A DNA stretch of 64,000 bases, taken from contig NZ_CP108006.1 in the NCBI RefSeq assembly GCF_036127095.1, positions 7,245,501-7,309,500 of the forward strand. Reading direction: 5' to 3'. The notes below the pieces were generated by a model. It did no database searches and had not been told where the DNA came from. It was given only the letters and a program-made list of their open reading frames with translations. A program made the translations under genes and the position numbers. Numbering within the stretch: the first letter of the stretch is position 1; each line of letters opens with the position of its first letter. Origin of the DNA: Streptomyces sp. NBC_00335 (GTDB taxonomy: Bacteria > Actinomycetota > Actinomycetes > Streptomycetales > Streptomycetaceae). Below are positions 43,470 through 52,042 of the stretch, piece after piece.

Positions 43470-43509
43470 ACGCGGAAGGGCCCGCACTGCCGTGCGGGCC
43501 CTTCCGCGT
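43470..43509. terminator. perfect 18-bp hairpin near the right end of the element
   Basis: ACGCGGAAGGGCCCGCAC pairs fully with GTGCGGGCCCTTCCGCGT around a 4-base loop. It lies about 140 bp beyond the stop of the rebuilt uppP and ahead of the recombinases, so it can end uppP transcription and shield the recombinase genes from it. The remaining bases between 43323 and 43651 show no gene. Confidence 0.85.
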
Positions 43510-43651
43510 CATCCCCCTACTTTGCGGACGCACGCGTCCTAGTGGTGCGTATCCCGGCTCTCTGGTGGGAGATAAGTGGGAGATGATCATGGCGAGGTGC
43601 TGCAATCAGGCGCTAGGAAATGCTCGATAGAGCTACCTGTACGGCCCTGGT

Positions 43652-44530
43652 TCAGCCGCCGGATTCGCCCGCGTGCGGGCTCAGGACCCCTGCTCCCACC
43701 AGCACGAACAGCAGGATTCCGAGCAGGACCCGGTAGATCACGAACGGCATGAAGCTCTTGCTGGAGATGAACTTCATGAACCACGCGATGACCGCGTAAC
43801 CGACGAGGAAGGCGACGACCGTGGCGAAGATCGTCTGGGGCCAGGCGATGTGGCCCGGGTTCTCCATCACGTCCTTGATCTCGAACAGGCCCGAGGCCAG
43901 CACGGCCGGGATGGCGAGGAGGAAGGAGTAACGGGCCGCCGCCTCGCGGGTGAAGCCCAGCAGCAGACCGCCGGAGAGCGTCGCGCCCGACCGGGACACA
44001 CCCGGGATCAGGGCCATCGCCTGGCAGAGACCGAAGATGAGGCCGTCCTTGACGCCCAGTTCCTTCAAGGTCTTGCGCTCGCGGACGACTCGGTGCCGAC
44101 CGCCCTCTTCGTCGCGCGCCGCCAGCCGGTCGGCGAAGCCGAGCACGAGGCCCATCACGATGAGGGTGGTGGCGATCAGCCGCAGATCGCGGAACGGGCC
44201 CTCGATCTGGTCCTTGAAGGCGAGGCCGAGGACACCGATCGGAATCGAGCCGACGATCACCAGCCAGCCCATCTTGGCTTCCTGCTCGGACCGCAGCGCC
44301 TTCGTGTACAGCGAGCGGAACCAGGTGGAGATGATCTTCGCGATGTCCTTGCGGAAGTAGATCAGTACGGCGGCTTCGGTGCCGATCTGCGTGATGGCGG
44401 TGAAGGCCGCTCCCGGATCGTGCCAGCCGGCGAACGCCGCGGTCAGCCGCAGGTGGGCGCTGGAGGAGATCGGGAGGAATTCCGTAAGTCCTTGGACGAG
44501 ACCGAGGATGAGGGATTCGATCCAGTTCAT
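43652..44530 (-). CDS. uppP: undecaprenyl-diphosphatase
   Basis: A 292-residue integral membrane protein of the BacA/UppP family. The first motif is GLTEFLPISSSAHL with Glu17 and His26, and the second is LIPGVSRSGATLSGGLLLGF. It dephosphorylates undecaprenyl diphosphate to recycle the lipid carrier for peptidoglycan and gives bacitracin tolerance. The gene is complete, but its last 20 or so codons (FVLVGAGVLSPHAGESGG) come from the integrated element, since the original 3' end is now at 20412-20543. It lies 48 bp from the TVP38 gene on the same strand and is probably expressed with it. Confidence 0.96.
   Translation of the reverse strand: MNWIESLILGLVQGLTEFLPISSSAHLRLTAAFAGWHDPGAAFTAITQIGTEAAVLIYFRKDIAKIISTWFRSLYTKALRSEQEAKMGWLVIVGSIPIGVLGLAFKDQIEGPFRDLRLIATTLIVMGLVLGFADRLAARDEEGGRHRVVRERKTLKELGVKDGLIFGLCQAMALIPGVSRSGATLSGGLLLGFTREAAARYSFLLAIPAVLASGLFEIKDVMENPGHIAWPQTIFATVVAFLVGYAVIAWFMKFISSKSFMPFVIYRVLLGILLFVLVGAGVLSPHAGESGG
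43719..43772. repeat. right attachment site (attR-like), 54-bp exact repeat in uppP
   Basis: Identical to 20479-20532. It encodes the segment ISSKSFMPFVIYRVLLG of UppP. Outside the 73-bp near-identical block the two copies diverge at once on the left copy's interior side. Confidence 0.85.
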
Positions 44531-44578
44531 GTCGGGGTGCGCTCGTCCTTGTGATCGTCGGGCAGTTCGGGTCCGATG

Positions 44579-45316
44579 CTAGGGCCCGTGGGGTGCCGCC
44601 GTGACCACAGGGGGGTGTACTGCCGTCAGTTCCCGCACCGGCGCCGGACGGTCGGGCTTGTCCACGGGCGCCAGCCGGTGCCGCTTGCGCCAGGCGACGA
44701 CCGCCGCACCCACGGCGGAGACGGCGATGAAACCGAACGAGGCGAGGAACGCGGGGGAGGTCGGGGAGGAGGCGCTGGCCCCCGCGATCACGTACGCGGC
44801 GGTGTTCGGGACCACGCCGATCGCGGTGGCGAGGAGGAAGGGGAGCCAGCCGCAGCGGGACAGCGCGGCGGCGTAGTTGGCCATCGCGAAGGGCAGACCG
44901 GGGAAGATCCGGACCGCCAGCATCGAGCGGAAGCCGTGCCGGGCCAGCTGATCGTCGGCCGCCTGCAGCCACCGGCCGCGGATCAGCGGACGCAGGGCGT
45001 CACGGCCCATCATCCTGCCGAGGCCGAAGGCGATCCCGGCGCCGATCACCGAACCGCCGACCGCCGCGACCAGGCCGAACTGGGAGCCGAAGAGGGCACC
45101 GGAGGCCAGGTTCAGCAGGGGGCGCGGCACCAGGGCGGCCGTGCACGCCCCGTACGCCGCGGCGAAGAGCAGGACCGCGGTGCCCACCGGGAGCCCCGGG
45201 GGCCACCCCTCCGAGAGCAGGCGCTGGGGCTCGTACAGCACGACGCAGACGCCGGCCGCGAGGAGCAGCACGACGAGCAGCGAGAGCCGCGTCCACGGCG
45301 CGAGGAGGAGGGACAT
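44579..45316 (-). CDS. TVP38/TMEM64-family membrane protein
   Basis: A protein of 245 residues with about six hydrophobic segments and the SNARE-associated/VTT domain: AALVPRPLLNLASGALFGSQ, then AFGLGRMMGRDALRPL, and FPGLPFAMANYAAALS. It belongs to the DedA superfamily, whose members move or flip lipids and support envelope homeostasis; a role with undecaprenyl phosphate is attractive because uppP is the next gene downstream. That link is an inference from position. The start is ATG behind GAGGAGGAGGG. Confidence 0.9.
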   Translation of the reverse strand: MSLLLAPWTRLSLLVVLLLAAGVCVVLYEPQRLLSEGWPPGLPVGTAVLLFAAAYGACTAALVPRPLLNLASGALFGSQFGLVAAVGGSVIGAGIAFGLGRMMGRDALRPLIRGRWLQAADDQLARHGFRSMLAVRIFPGLPFAMANYAAALSRCGWLPFLLATAIGVVPNTAAYVIAGASASSPTSPAFLASFGFIAVSAVGAAVVAWRKRHRLAPVDKPDRPAPVRELTAVHPPVVTAAPHGP

Positions 45317-45365
45317 TCCGGGAGACTAACCGACCCCCCTGTCCGAGCGCCGTAATCTGGGCCTC

Positions 45366-46106
45366 ATGCAGTCGAACGACAGGCGGCCCCCGCTGGTTCC
45401 CCACAGCGGCCTCGCCGAGCTGTTGGTGGCGCGGCTCACGCAGACCTACGGCGCCGCGGCCGACGCGGAGCGGGCCGGGCCCATGGCCGCGTACATGAAG
45501 GACGTCGCGCCCTTCCTCGGGATCCCCACCCCGCTGCGCCGCGAGCTGTCGAGGGCGGTGACCAAGGACACCCCGAAACCGTCCGAAGCGGACTGCGCGG
45601 CCCTCGCGCTGCGCTGCTGGGAGCTTCCGGAGCGTGAGTACCGGTACTTCGCCGTCGACTACCTGCGCCGGCACGTCTCCCGCTGCTCCTCCGGCTTCCT
45701 GCCCGTGGTCCGGCACCTGATCGTGACGGACCCCTGGTGGGACACCGTCGACCTGCTCGCCGCGCACACGGTCGGGCCGCTCGTGGCGGCGGATCCGGCG
45801 CTCGCCGCCGTCATGGACGAGTGGGCCGGGGACGAGGACCTCTGGCCGGCCCGCACCGCCCTGCTCCACCAGCTCCGGTACAAGTCCGCGACCGACACCG
45901 AGCGGCTCTTCGCGTACTGCCGCCGCCAGAGCGGCCACCCCGACTTCTTCATCCGCAAGGCCATCGGCTGGTGCCTGCGCGAGTACGCCAAGACGGACCC
46001 CGGCGCCGTACGCGCCTTCGTCACCGCCGAGCGGGAGTCGCTGTCCCCGCTGTCCGTGCGCGAGGCGCTGAAGAACATCGGCGAAGTCCGGCCCGCCGCC
46101 GCGTAA
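45366..46106 (+). CDS. DNA alkylation repair protein, AlkD-like
   Basis: A protein of 246 residues built of HEAT-like helical repeats. Diagnostic stretches are DPWWDTVDLLAAHTVGP, where AlkD uses Trp and Asp to hold the damaged base pair, and FFIRKAIGWCLREYAKTDP with the conserved Arg. AlkD excises positively charged alkylpurines such as 7-methylguanine. The gene is divergent from TVP38 with 49 bp between. No ada or alkA gene is in the window. Confidence 0.93.
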   Translation: MQSNDRRPPLVPHSGLAELLVARLTQTYGAAADAERAGPMAAYMKDVAPFLGIPTPLRRELSRAVTKDTPKPSEADCAALALRCWELPEREYRYFAVDYLRRHVSRCSSGFLPVVRHLIVTDPWWDTVDLLAAHTVGPLVAADPALAAVMDEWAGDEDLWPARTALLHQLRYKSATDTERLFAYCRRQSGHPDFFIRKAIGWCLREYAKTDPGAVRAFVTAERESLSPLSVREALKNIGEVRPAAA

Positions 46107-46147
46107 TTCATTGGCCCCGCCGAGCCCGCTCCGGCAGGATCGAGCAC

Positions 46148-46261
46148 ATGTCCAGGCACGCCTTCCCCACAGAGCCGTCCGCAGTCGCGGACGCGCCGAA
46201 GGCTGCCGTCCCCGTACAGCTCGCCGCAGGCGCAACCGCGTTCGGCGGCGCACGAAGCTGA
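46148..46261 (+). CDS. possible small ORF of 37 codons upstream of tuf3
   Basis: An ATG opens SRHAFPTEPSAVADAPKAAV followed by PVQLAAGATAFGGARS. The ribosome binding site is weak (GGATCG). The frame ends 102 bp before tuf3, so it could be a leader peptide or chance. Evidence is only its position and Streptomyces-like codon bias. Confidence 0.3.
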   Translation: MSRHAFPTEPSAVADAPKAAVPVQLAAGATAFGGARS

Positions 46262-46363
46262 CCCTTCCCGGATCGTCCGGCGGACCCCACAGGGGGAGGG
46301 TCGGTTTCGCTCAGGGGTCCCGCGATTCGAGTTTTCAGCTTCGGAATCACACGGGAAGACATC

Positions 46364-47542
46364 ATGGCCAAGACGGCCTTCGTGCGCACCAAGCCGCACC
46401 TCAACATCGGCACCATGGGGCACGTCGACCACGGCAAGACGACGCTGACCGCCGCCATCACCAAGGTCCTCGCCGAGCGCGGCGGCGCCTCCTTCGTGCC
46501 GTTCGACCGGATCGACCGGGCCCCCGAGGAGGCCCGGCGCGGCATCACCATCAACCTCACGCACGTCGAGTACGAGACCGACACCCGCCACTACGCCCAC
46601 GTGGACATGCCCGGCCACGCCGACTACGTCAAGAACATGGTTACGGGCGCGGCCCAGCTCGACGGGGCGATCCTCGTCGTCTCCGCCCTCGACGGGGTCA
46701 TGCCGCAAACCGCCGAGCACGTGCTCCTCGCCCGGCAGGTCGGCGTCGACCACATCGTCGTCGCGCTGAACAAGGCCGACGCCGGGGACCCCGAGCTCAC
46801 CGACCTGGTCGAGCTGGAGGTCCGCGAGCTGCTCACCGCGAACGGCTACGGCGGGGACGGCGCCCCGGTCGTACGGGTCTCCGGGCTCGGGGCGCTGGAC
46901 GGCGACCCGCGCTGGACCGCGTCGATCGAGGCCCTGCTCGACGCCGTGGACACGTACGTGCCCATGCCCGTGCGGTACACCGACGCGCCGTTCCTGATGC
47001 CGGTCGAGAACGTCCTGACCATCACCGGGCGCGGCACCGTCGTCACCGGCGCCGTCGAGCGGGGCACCGTGGCCATGGGCGACCGCGTCGCGCTGCTCGG
47101 CGGCGACGGCGCGGCCGTGGAGTCCGTCGTCACCGGGCTGGAGACCTTCGGGAAGCCGATGGACTCCGCCGAGGCCGGGGACAACGTCGCGCTGCTGCTG
47201 CGCGGGGTGCCACGCGACGCGGTGCGCCGCGGCGACGTGGTGGCCGCGCCCGGCAGCGTCGTACCGAGGCGCCGCTTCACGGCGCGGGTGTACGTGCTGT
47301 CCGCCCGCGAGGGCGGCCGCACCACCCCGGTGGCGACCGGCTACCGGCCCCAGTTCTACATCCGCACCGCCGACGTGGTGGGGAACGTGGACCTGGGCGA
47401 GGCGGGCCATGCCCGGCCGGGGGACACGGTCACCATGACCGTGGAGCTCGGGCGGGACGTCCCGCTGGAGAGCGGGCTCGGCTTCGCGATCCGCGAGGGC
47501 GGGCGCACCGTCGGGGCCGGGACGGTCACCGAGGTCGGGTAG
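46364..47542 (+). CDS. tuf3: elongation factor Tu, divergent paralogue (EF-Tu3)
   Basis: A protein of 392 residues with all EF-Tu domains. The GTPase motifs are GHVDHGKT (P-loop), RGITIN (switch I), DMPGH (in place of DCPGH) and NKAD (in place of NKCD). Domain 2 begins around [20 protein letters not shown], and domain 3 ends in [12 protein letters not shown]. It differs from the highly expressed tuf1 and contains changes and small deletions expected of the Streptomyces tuf3 product, which is known to be expressed under special conditions such as stringency. It is a single gene not linked to rpsL-fusA, which supports this. GGGAAG lies six bases before the ATG. Confidence 0.93.
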   Translation: MAKTAFVRTKPHLNIGTMGHVDHGKTTLTAAITKVLAERGGASFVPFDRIDRAPEEARRGITINLTHVEYETDTRHYAHVDMPGHADYVKNMVTGAAQLDGAILVVSALDGVMPQTAEHVLLARQVGVDHIVVALNKADAGDPELTDLVELEVRELLTANGYGGDGAPVVRVSGLGALDGDPRWTASIEALLDAVDTYVPMPVRYTDAPFLMPVENVLTITGRGTVVTGAVERGTVAMGDRVALLGGDGAAVESVVTGLETFGKPMDSAEAGDNVALLLRGVPRDAVRRGDVVAAPGSVVPRRRFTARVYVLSAREGGRTTPVATGYRPQFYIRTADVVGNVDLGEAGHARPGDTVTMTVELGRDVPLESGLGFAIREGGRTVGAGTVTEVG

Positions 47543-47637
47543 CGGCCGGGTAGCCGCGGGGCGGTACCCGCTGTGGTGGCGGTGGTCGGCTTGCGCCAGA
47601 CTGCCGTCACCACTGGCATGCGGGGAGGGAGCAGTTC

Positions 47638-48522
47638 GTGGAAGGCAGCAGCATGGGCGGCGGCGGCGAAGGCAAGGGCACGGCTCTGGTGCTCGGCGGT
47701 GGCGGGCTGACCGGCGTCGGCTGGGAGGCCGGGATGCTGTACGGGCTCGCCCGCGCGGGCGTCGACCTGACCGGAGCCGACCTCGTCGTCGGGACCTCGG
47801 CCGGCTCGGTCGTCGGCGCGCAGCTCACCTCCGGACTGCTCACCCCGCAGGACCTGTACGAGCGCCAGCTCGGCGACCCCGGAGGGGAGCTCCCCGCGAA
47901 GCTGGGAGCCTCCCTGATCGGGCGGTACGCCGTCGCGATGGTGCGGTCCCGCGACGCGAAGTCCTACCGGCGCCGGATCGGGGCCTTCGCGCTCGCCGCC
48001 GATACCGAGCCGGAGCCGGTTCGCCGCAAGGTGCTGGAAGGCCGCCTGGTGTCGCACGCATGGCCCGAGCGGCGCTTCGTCATCACGGCCGTGGACGCGC
48101 TGACCGGCGAACTCGCCGCCTTCGAGCGGGGGAGCGCGGCCGGGCTCGTCGACGCCGTCTCGGCGAGCTGCGCCGTACCGGGGGTGTGGCCGCCCGTGAC
48201 GGTCGGGGGGCGGCCGTTCATCGACGGCGGGGTCCGCTCCGCGACCAACGCCGACCTGGCCGCCGGTTATGCGCGCGTGGTGATCCTCGCGCCGATGACC
48301 ACCGGCGCCGGAATGATCCCCTCGCCCGCGGCGCAGGCCGCACGGCTGCGGGAGTCCGGGGCGAAGGTGCTGCTGATCACCCCGTCCTCGCAGGCCCGTA
48401 AGGTCTTCGGACGCAACGTACTGGACCCCGCGCGCCGCGATCCCGCCGCGCGGGCGGGGCTGGAGCAGGCCGCGGCCCACGTGGAGCAGGCACGCGAGGT
48501 GTGGGCGGCTCCGGGAGCCTGA
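47638..48522 (+). CDS. patatin-like phospholipase
   Basis: A 294-residue protein with the patatin fold. The oxyanion loop is VLGGGGLTGVGWEAGML, the nucleophile serine sits in VGTSAGSVVG (G-x-S-x-G) and the catalytic aspartate in PFIDGGVRS. It cleaves acyl esters of lipids and is probably cytoplasmic, since no signal is present. The GTG start has a GGGAGGGAG about eight bases upstream. A spermidine-synthase-like gene follows after 10 bp, suggesting a two-gene unit, although the functions are not obviously related. Confidence 0.92.
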   Translation: MEGSSMGGGGEGKGTALVLGGGGLTGVGWEAGMLYGLARAGVDLTGADLVVGTSAGSVVGAQLTSGLLTPQDLYERQLGDPGGELPAKLGASLIGRYAVAMVRSRDAKSYRRRIGAFALAADTEPEPVRRKVLEGRLVSHAWPERRFVITAVDALTGELAAFERGSAAGLVDAVSASCAVPGVWPPVTVGGRPFIDGGVRSATNADLAAGYARVVILAPMTTGAGMIPSPAAQAARLRESGAKVLLITPSSQARKVFGRNVLDPARRDPAARAGLEQAAAHVEQAREVWAAPGA

Positions 48523-48532
48523 CAATGGTCCG

Positions 48533-49381
48533 GTGAGTGACGAACAGATCCCGGTGATCCGGGACGTGGCCCAGGGCACCGCCAAACTGATGCCGGACAT
48601 CGACCGGGAGCGGGCCTGGCTGCTCACCGTGGACGGGGCGCCGCAGTCGTACGTGGACCTCGACGACCCGGAGCACCTGGAGTTCGAGTACGTACGCCGC
48701 CTCGCGCACGTCCTGGACTGCGTGGGCGAGCCGGGGGCCGCGCTGGACCTGCTGCACCTGGGCGGCGGCGCGCTGACCCTGCCCCGGTACGCGGCGGCTG
48801 GCCGGCCGGGGTCGCGGCAGGACGTGGTCGAGTTCGACGCCGGGCTCGTCGCGCTGGTCGGGGAGTTCCTGCCGGTGGCGGCCGGGAGCGGGATCACGGT
48901 GCACGTCGCCGACGCGCGGGCCTGGCTGGCCGGGGCGCCGGACGCGAGCGCGGACGTGGTGGTGGGGGACGTCTTCGGGGGATCCCGGGTGCCCGCTTCG
49001 CTGGCCTCGGTGGAGTACGCGCGCGAGGTGGCGCGGGTGCTGAAGCCGGGCGGGGTGTACGTGGCGAACCTCGCCGACGGGGCGCCGTTCGCGTTCCTGC
49101 GGGGGCAGCTCGCGAACTTCGGTGCGGTCTTCGGGGAGTTGGCGCTCATCGCGGAGCCGGGGGTGCTGCGCGGGCGGCGGTTCGGGAACGCGGTGCTGCT
49201 GGCTTCGGAGCGGGAGCTGCAGGTGGCGGAGCTTTCGCGGGTGTGCGCGGGTGACGCGTTTCCGGCGCGGGTCGAGGTGGGGGCGGCCCTGGCGCGGCTG
49301 ATGCGGGGGGCTCTGCCGGTGGCCGACGCCGATGCGGTGGCTTCGCCCGAGCCGCCGGAGGGGGCGTTCAGCCTCGGCTGA
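48533..49381 (+). CDS. spermidine-synthase-like methyltransferase-fold protein
   Basis: A protein of 282 residues with the SAM-binding Rossmann fold of polyamine synthases: HLGGGALTLPRYAAA as motif I, VVEFDAGLVALVGEFLP as motif II, and DVVVGDVFGGSRVPASL where aminopropyltransferases carry their catalytic Asp. The N-terminal beta domain of true spermidine synthase is reduced to about 70 residues. Many actinobacterial members are of unknown substrate and may not make polyamines. It starts at a GTG without a clear ribosome binding site, 10 bp after the patatin gene. Confidence 0.85.
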   Translation: MSDEQIPVIRDVAQGTAKLMPDIDRERAWLLTVDGAPQSYVDLDDPEHLEFEYVRRLAHVLDCVGEPGAALDLLHLGGGALTLPRYAAAGRPGSRQDVVEFDAGLVALVGEFLPVAAGSGITVHVADARAWLAGAPDASADVVVGDVFGGSRVPASLASVEYAREVARVLKPGGVYVANLADGAPFAFLRGQLANFGAVFGELALIAEPGVLRGRRFGNAVLLASERELQVAELSRVCAGDAFPARVEVGAALARLMRGALPVADADAVASPEPPEGAFSLG

Positions 49382-49441
49382 GGGGCTCGCCGGCGGTCGT
49401 CGCGCGGGGCTCATGTCCCCCTACCCGCCCTCGCCCGTTCC

Positions 49442-49458
49442 CCGGGGCTCCGCCCCGG
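49442..49458. terminator. short hairpin between convergent genes
   Basis: CCGGGGC and GCCCCGG around TCC form a 7-bp stem between the spermidine-synthase-like gene and the MFS gene, suitable as a bidirectional terminator. Confidence 0.6.
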
Positions 49459-49468
49459 ACCCCGCGAC

Positions 49469-50818
49469 TCACACGCCGGCGGGGCTGGATTCGGCTGAGG
49501 TGGAGGCGGCCGGACTCGGCTTGGCCAGGTCGGGGGCGGCGGCGCCGGGGCCGGTCGGGGCGGGCGGTTTGCGGGTCATGTGGCGGACGTCCGGGACCAG
49601 GAGGACGGCTGCCGTCACCACGATCACCAGGCCCGCGCAGCCCCAGAGGGCCGAGGTGCGGCCGATCGCGGATTCGACCGGGCCGGCCAGCGCCATGGCC
49701 AGCGGGAGCATCGAGAGCGAGCCGAACCAGTCGTAGGAGGAGACCCGGGAGAACATCTCCTCCGGGATCTCCTGGTGCATCGTCGTCATCCAGCTCACGC
49801 CGAACACCTCGATGGCCGCGCCGCTCACGAACATCACCGCGCACAGCCCCCACACGGGAAGCGGCACCGCCAGCCCCGCCGCGGGGAGCGCCAGCGGGAA
49901 CACGCAGAGGGTCCCGACCAGCAGCAGGCGGCGCGGCTTCCAGGTCATCATCAGGACGGCTCCGCCGATGGTGCCGAGGCCGAAGAAGGCCAGGGCCACG
50001 CCCCACGGAGCCGCCCCGCCCAGTTGCTCCAGCGCGACCAGGGGCCCGTAGACCGCTTCGGCGGCGCCGACGACGGCCACGACGACGGAGAACTGGAGCA
50101 CGATGCTCCACAGCCAGGGGCGGCTCCGGAACTCCCCCCAGCCCTCGCGCAGATCGGTCAGCAGGCCGCCGCCGGGAGCGCGTTCGGGGACGTCGCCGAC
50201 GTTGAGGAAGGCCCGTAGGGCTCCGGCGACGGCGAAGGCGGCGGCGTCCACGGCGAGCACCCAGCCGGGGCCCAGCAGGGCGACCATGGCTCCGCCGAGG
50301 GCCGCTCCGCCGACACTGGCGCCGTTCATCGCCATCCGGAAGAAGGCGAAGGCGCGGTTGGCCTGCGGACCGGAGACGGTGGCCATGAGCATGCCCTCGG
50401 CGGCCGGGTTGAAGAAGGCCGTACCGGCGCCGCACAGCGCCGTGAGCAGCATCATCTGCCACAGCTCGGGATCGCCGGTCAGGACGAGGAGGGCGAAGAC
50501 GGCCTGCGAGAGGCAGTTGAGGGCGTTCGCCGCGACCATGACGTGGTGGCGGGGGATCCGGTCGGCGACGGCTCCGCCGATGAGGAGGAAGAGGACGAGC
50601 GGCAGCGTACGGGCGGCGGCCACGAGGCCGACGTCACCGGGGGAGCCGCCCGACTGCAGGACCGCCCAGGTGGTCGCGATGAGCGCTCCGTGGCTCCCGA
50701 GGTTCGTGATGACCGCGGCACCCGTCAGGAGGGTGTAGTTGCGGCCGGCCCACTCCGGCGTGCGGCGGGAGGACGCGGGGCGGGCGGGACCGGGGGAGGG
50801 GGAGGTAGGAGAGCTCAC
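49469..50818 (-). CDS. MFS exporter
   Basis: A protein of 449 residues with about twelve hydrophobic segments. The loop between segments 2 and 3 reads GGAVADRIPRHHVMVAANAL, the major facilitator signature, and the layout matches the MFS_3/enterobactin-exporter-like group that exports drugs or siderophores. The C-terminus is a Pro/Ala/Ser tail. The GTG start has GGAG directly adjacent and a TAGTCC just upstream, so the message may be nearly leaderless. It converges with the gene before it and lies 70 bp from the next gene on the same strand. Confidence 0.92.
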   Translation of the reverse strand: MSSPTSPSPGPARPASSRRTPEWAGRNYTLLTGAAVITNLGSHGALIATTWAVLQSGGSPGDVGLVAAARTLPLVLFLLIGGAVADRIPRHHVMVAANALNCLSQAVFALLVLTGDPELWQMMLLTALCGAGTAFFNPAAEGMLMATVSGPQANRAFAFFRMAMNGASVGGAALGGAMVALLGPGWVLAVDAAAFAVAGALRAFLNVGDVPERAPGGGLLTDLREGWGEFRSRPWLWSIVLQFSVVVAVVGAAEAVYGPLVALEQLGGAAPWGVALAFFGLGTIGGAVLMMTWKPRRLLLVGTLCVFPLALPAAGLAVPLPVWGLCAVMFVSGAAIEVFGVSWMTTMHQEIPEEMFSRVSSYDWFGSLSMLPLAMALAGPVESAIGRTSALWGCAGLVIVVTAAVLLVPDVRHMTRKPPAPTGPGAAAPDLAKPSPAASTSAESSPAGV

Positions 50819-50888
50819 CTCCGGACTATCCCCGTACCGGGCCGGGAATCCAAACGGATTTCCGGCCCGGTGGGGAGAGCGGAGGAGA

Positions 50889-51947
50889 TCAGACCGCGTT
50901 GAGGCGGAGGCTGCTCAGGATCTTCTCGTAGGTCTCCTTGCTCACTTCGCCCGGGACGCCCGCGGCGCCGTAGAGGATCCAGGTGGAGAGGTCACCGTTG
51001 GCGGTCGTGAAGCTGAAGGCGACGGACTTGCCGTCCGAGGAGCACTTGTTCTCCTTGGGCAGGCCGCTGACGGTCGCGGTCGCCATGTGTCCCTTGAGCC
51101 CGGAGGAGGTCGTGTACTCCTTCGCCTGGGTGACCTTGGTGGTGCCCTTCGGCGCCTTCTGCGCGTACGCGGAGAAGGCCCAGTTGCCGGCCTCGTTGTA
51201 CGCGGCCTCGGCGGTGCTCTTCGCGCCCATGCCGCCCTTGGTGCCGGTGGCCGCCAGTGAGGTCGAGTCCTCCTTGCCGTCCTTGTCGGCGTCGACCAGG
51301 CACCATTCCTCCTTGAGGATGGCGGGCGCCCCCATCATGACGAGGGCCGAGCCGTCGTCCTTGGACTCGTCGCCGAAGCCGATGGAAAGACCCGAGGACT
51401 GGACGTCCCAGTCCGGCGGGACGTCGAAGGCGGTGCCGTACTTCGGGTTGAGGACGACCTTCCAGCCGGGGATCACCGGCTTGGCCTCGGCGCCGCCGCG
51501 CGGGTTCGCGCTCGGGCTCGCCGGGGCGGCCGGGGCGGAGGAGGCAGGGGCGGACGGGGAGGCGCTCGGCTTGTCGTCCGCCTGGTTGGAGCCCTTGTCG
51601 TCCCGCGTCAGGACGAACGCCCCGGTGGCGGCGGCCGCCACGATGACGGCCGAGGCCGCGACGATGGCCACGGTCCTGGTCGCGAAGGGGCTGCCTCCGC
51701 GCGGCGGCGGGGGCGGCGGGGTGCCGCCCCACTGGGGTACGGGAACGGTCGGGGGCTGCTGGCCCCAGGCCTGGGGAGCGGGGGGCTGCTGCGGGTACCC
51801 GTAGCCGGGCTGCTGCTCCCCGTACGCCACCGTCGGCGGTTGCTGCTGGTACGGGTTCGGCGTTCCCGGCTGCTGCTGGTACGGGTTCTGATGCGCGTCC
51901 TGGGGGTTGGGTTCTCCCCCGGGCGGCTGCTGCTGTCCTGGCCACAT
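50889..51947 (-). CDS. membrane-anchored protein with Pro/Gln-rich cytoplasmic tail
   Basis: A protein of 352 residues. The first 110 residues are Pro/Gln/Tyr-rich with repeats of NPYQQQPGTPNPYQQQPPT type. One membrane helix follows (TVAIVAASAVIVAAAATGAF), then a Ser/Ala/Pro linker and an extracytoplasmic domain of about 190 residues (WKVVLNPKYGTAFDVPPDWD, GHMATATVSGLPKENKC). Two cysteines in the outer domain may pair. I start it at the ATG at 51947. This architecture is common in Streptomyces as proteins of unknown function, sometimes linked to serine/threonine kinases or the cell envelope; no such partner is adjacent. Confidence 0.82.
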   Translation of the reverse strand: MWPGQQQPPGGEPNPQDAHQNPYQQQPGTPNPYQQQPPTVAYGEQQPGYGYPQQPPAPQAWGQQPPTVPVPQWGGTPPPPPPRGGSPFATRTVAIVAASAVIVAAAATGAFVLTRDDKGSNQADDKPSASPSAPASSAPAAPASPSANPRGGAEAKPVIPGWKVVLNPKYGTAFDVPPDWDVQSSGLSIGFGDESKDDGSALVMMGAPAILKEEWCLVDADKDGKEDSTSLAATGTKGGMGAKSTAEAAYNEAGNWAFSAYAQKAPKGTTKVTQAKEYTTSSGLKGHMATATVSGLPKENKCSSDGKSVAFSFTTANGDLSTWILYGAAGVPGEVSKETYEKILSSLRLNAV

Positions 51948-52042
51948 GGCCGGTAACGATAGTGGGAGTGGGGGCGGGGAGCCACGGCCGCCCCCGTGCG
52001 GGTATGGCCAACGCCTACTACTCGCGGGTAACATCGCGTTCC

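Larger units (their letters stand above)
20479..43772. mobile_element. integrative element inserted in the 3' part of uppP
   Basis: The element is bounded by a repeat of the uppP 3' region in direct orientation. Two tyrosine recombinase genes sit within 500 bp of the right boundary and are read away from it. The interior holds a LamG/RHS toxin cassette with a candidate immunity gene, an orphan barstar protein, and many broken IS, intron and restriction genes. No conjugation, replication or phage structural gene is recognisable, so it is either a mobilisable island that depends on helpers or a decayed remnant. Intact uppP is retained because the element supplies a functional 3' end. The exact crossover point lies somewhere within the repeated block. 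Confidence 0.82.

Noticed and set aside
43470..43509. The strong hairpin near the right end as a tRNA or tmRNA attachment site
   Set aside because: It is a simple 18-bp stem with a 4-base loop and no cloverleaf; the shared att sequence is in uppP instead.
20479..43772. The element as an actinomycete conjugative element (AICE) or prophage
   Set aside because: No FtsK-like translocase, replication initiator, Spd protein, capsid, terminase or tail gene is recognisable; only a weak scrap at 21626 hints at such ancestry.
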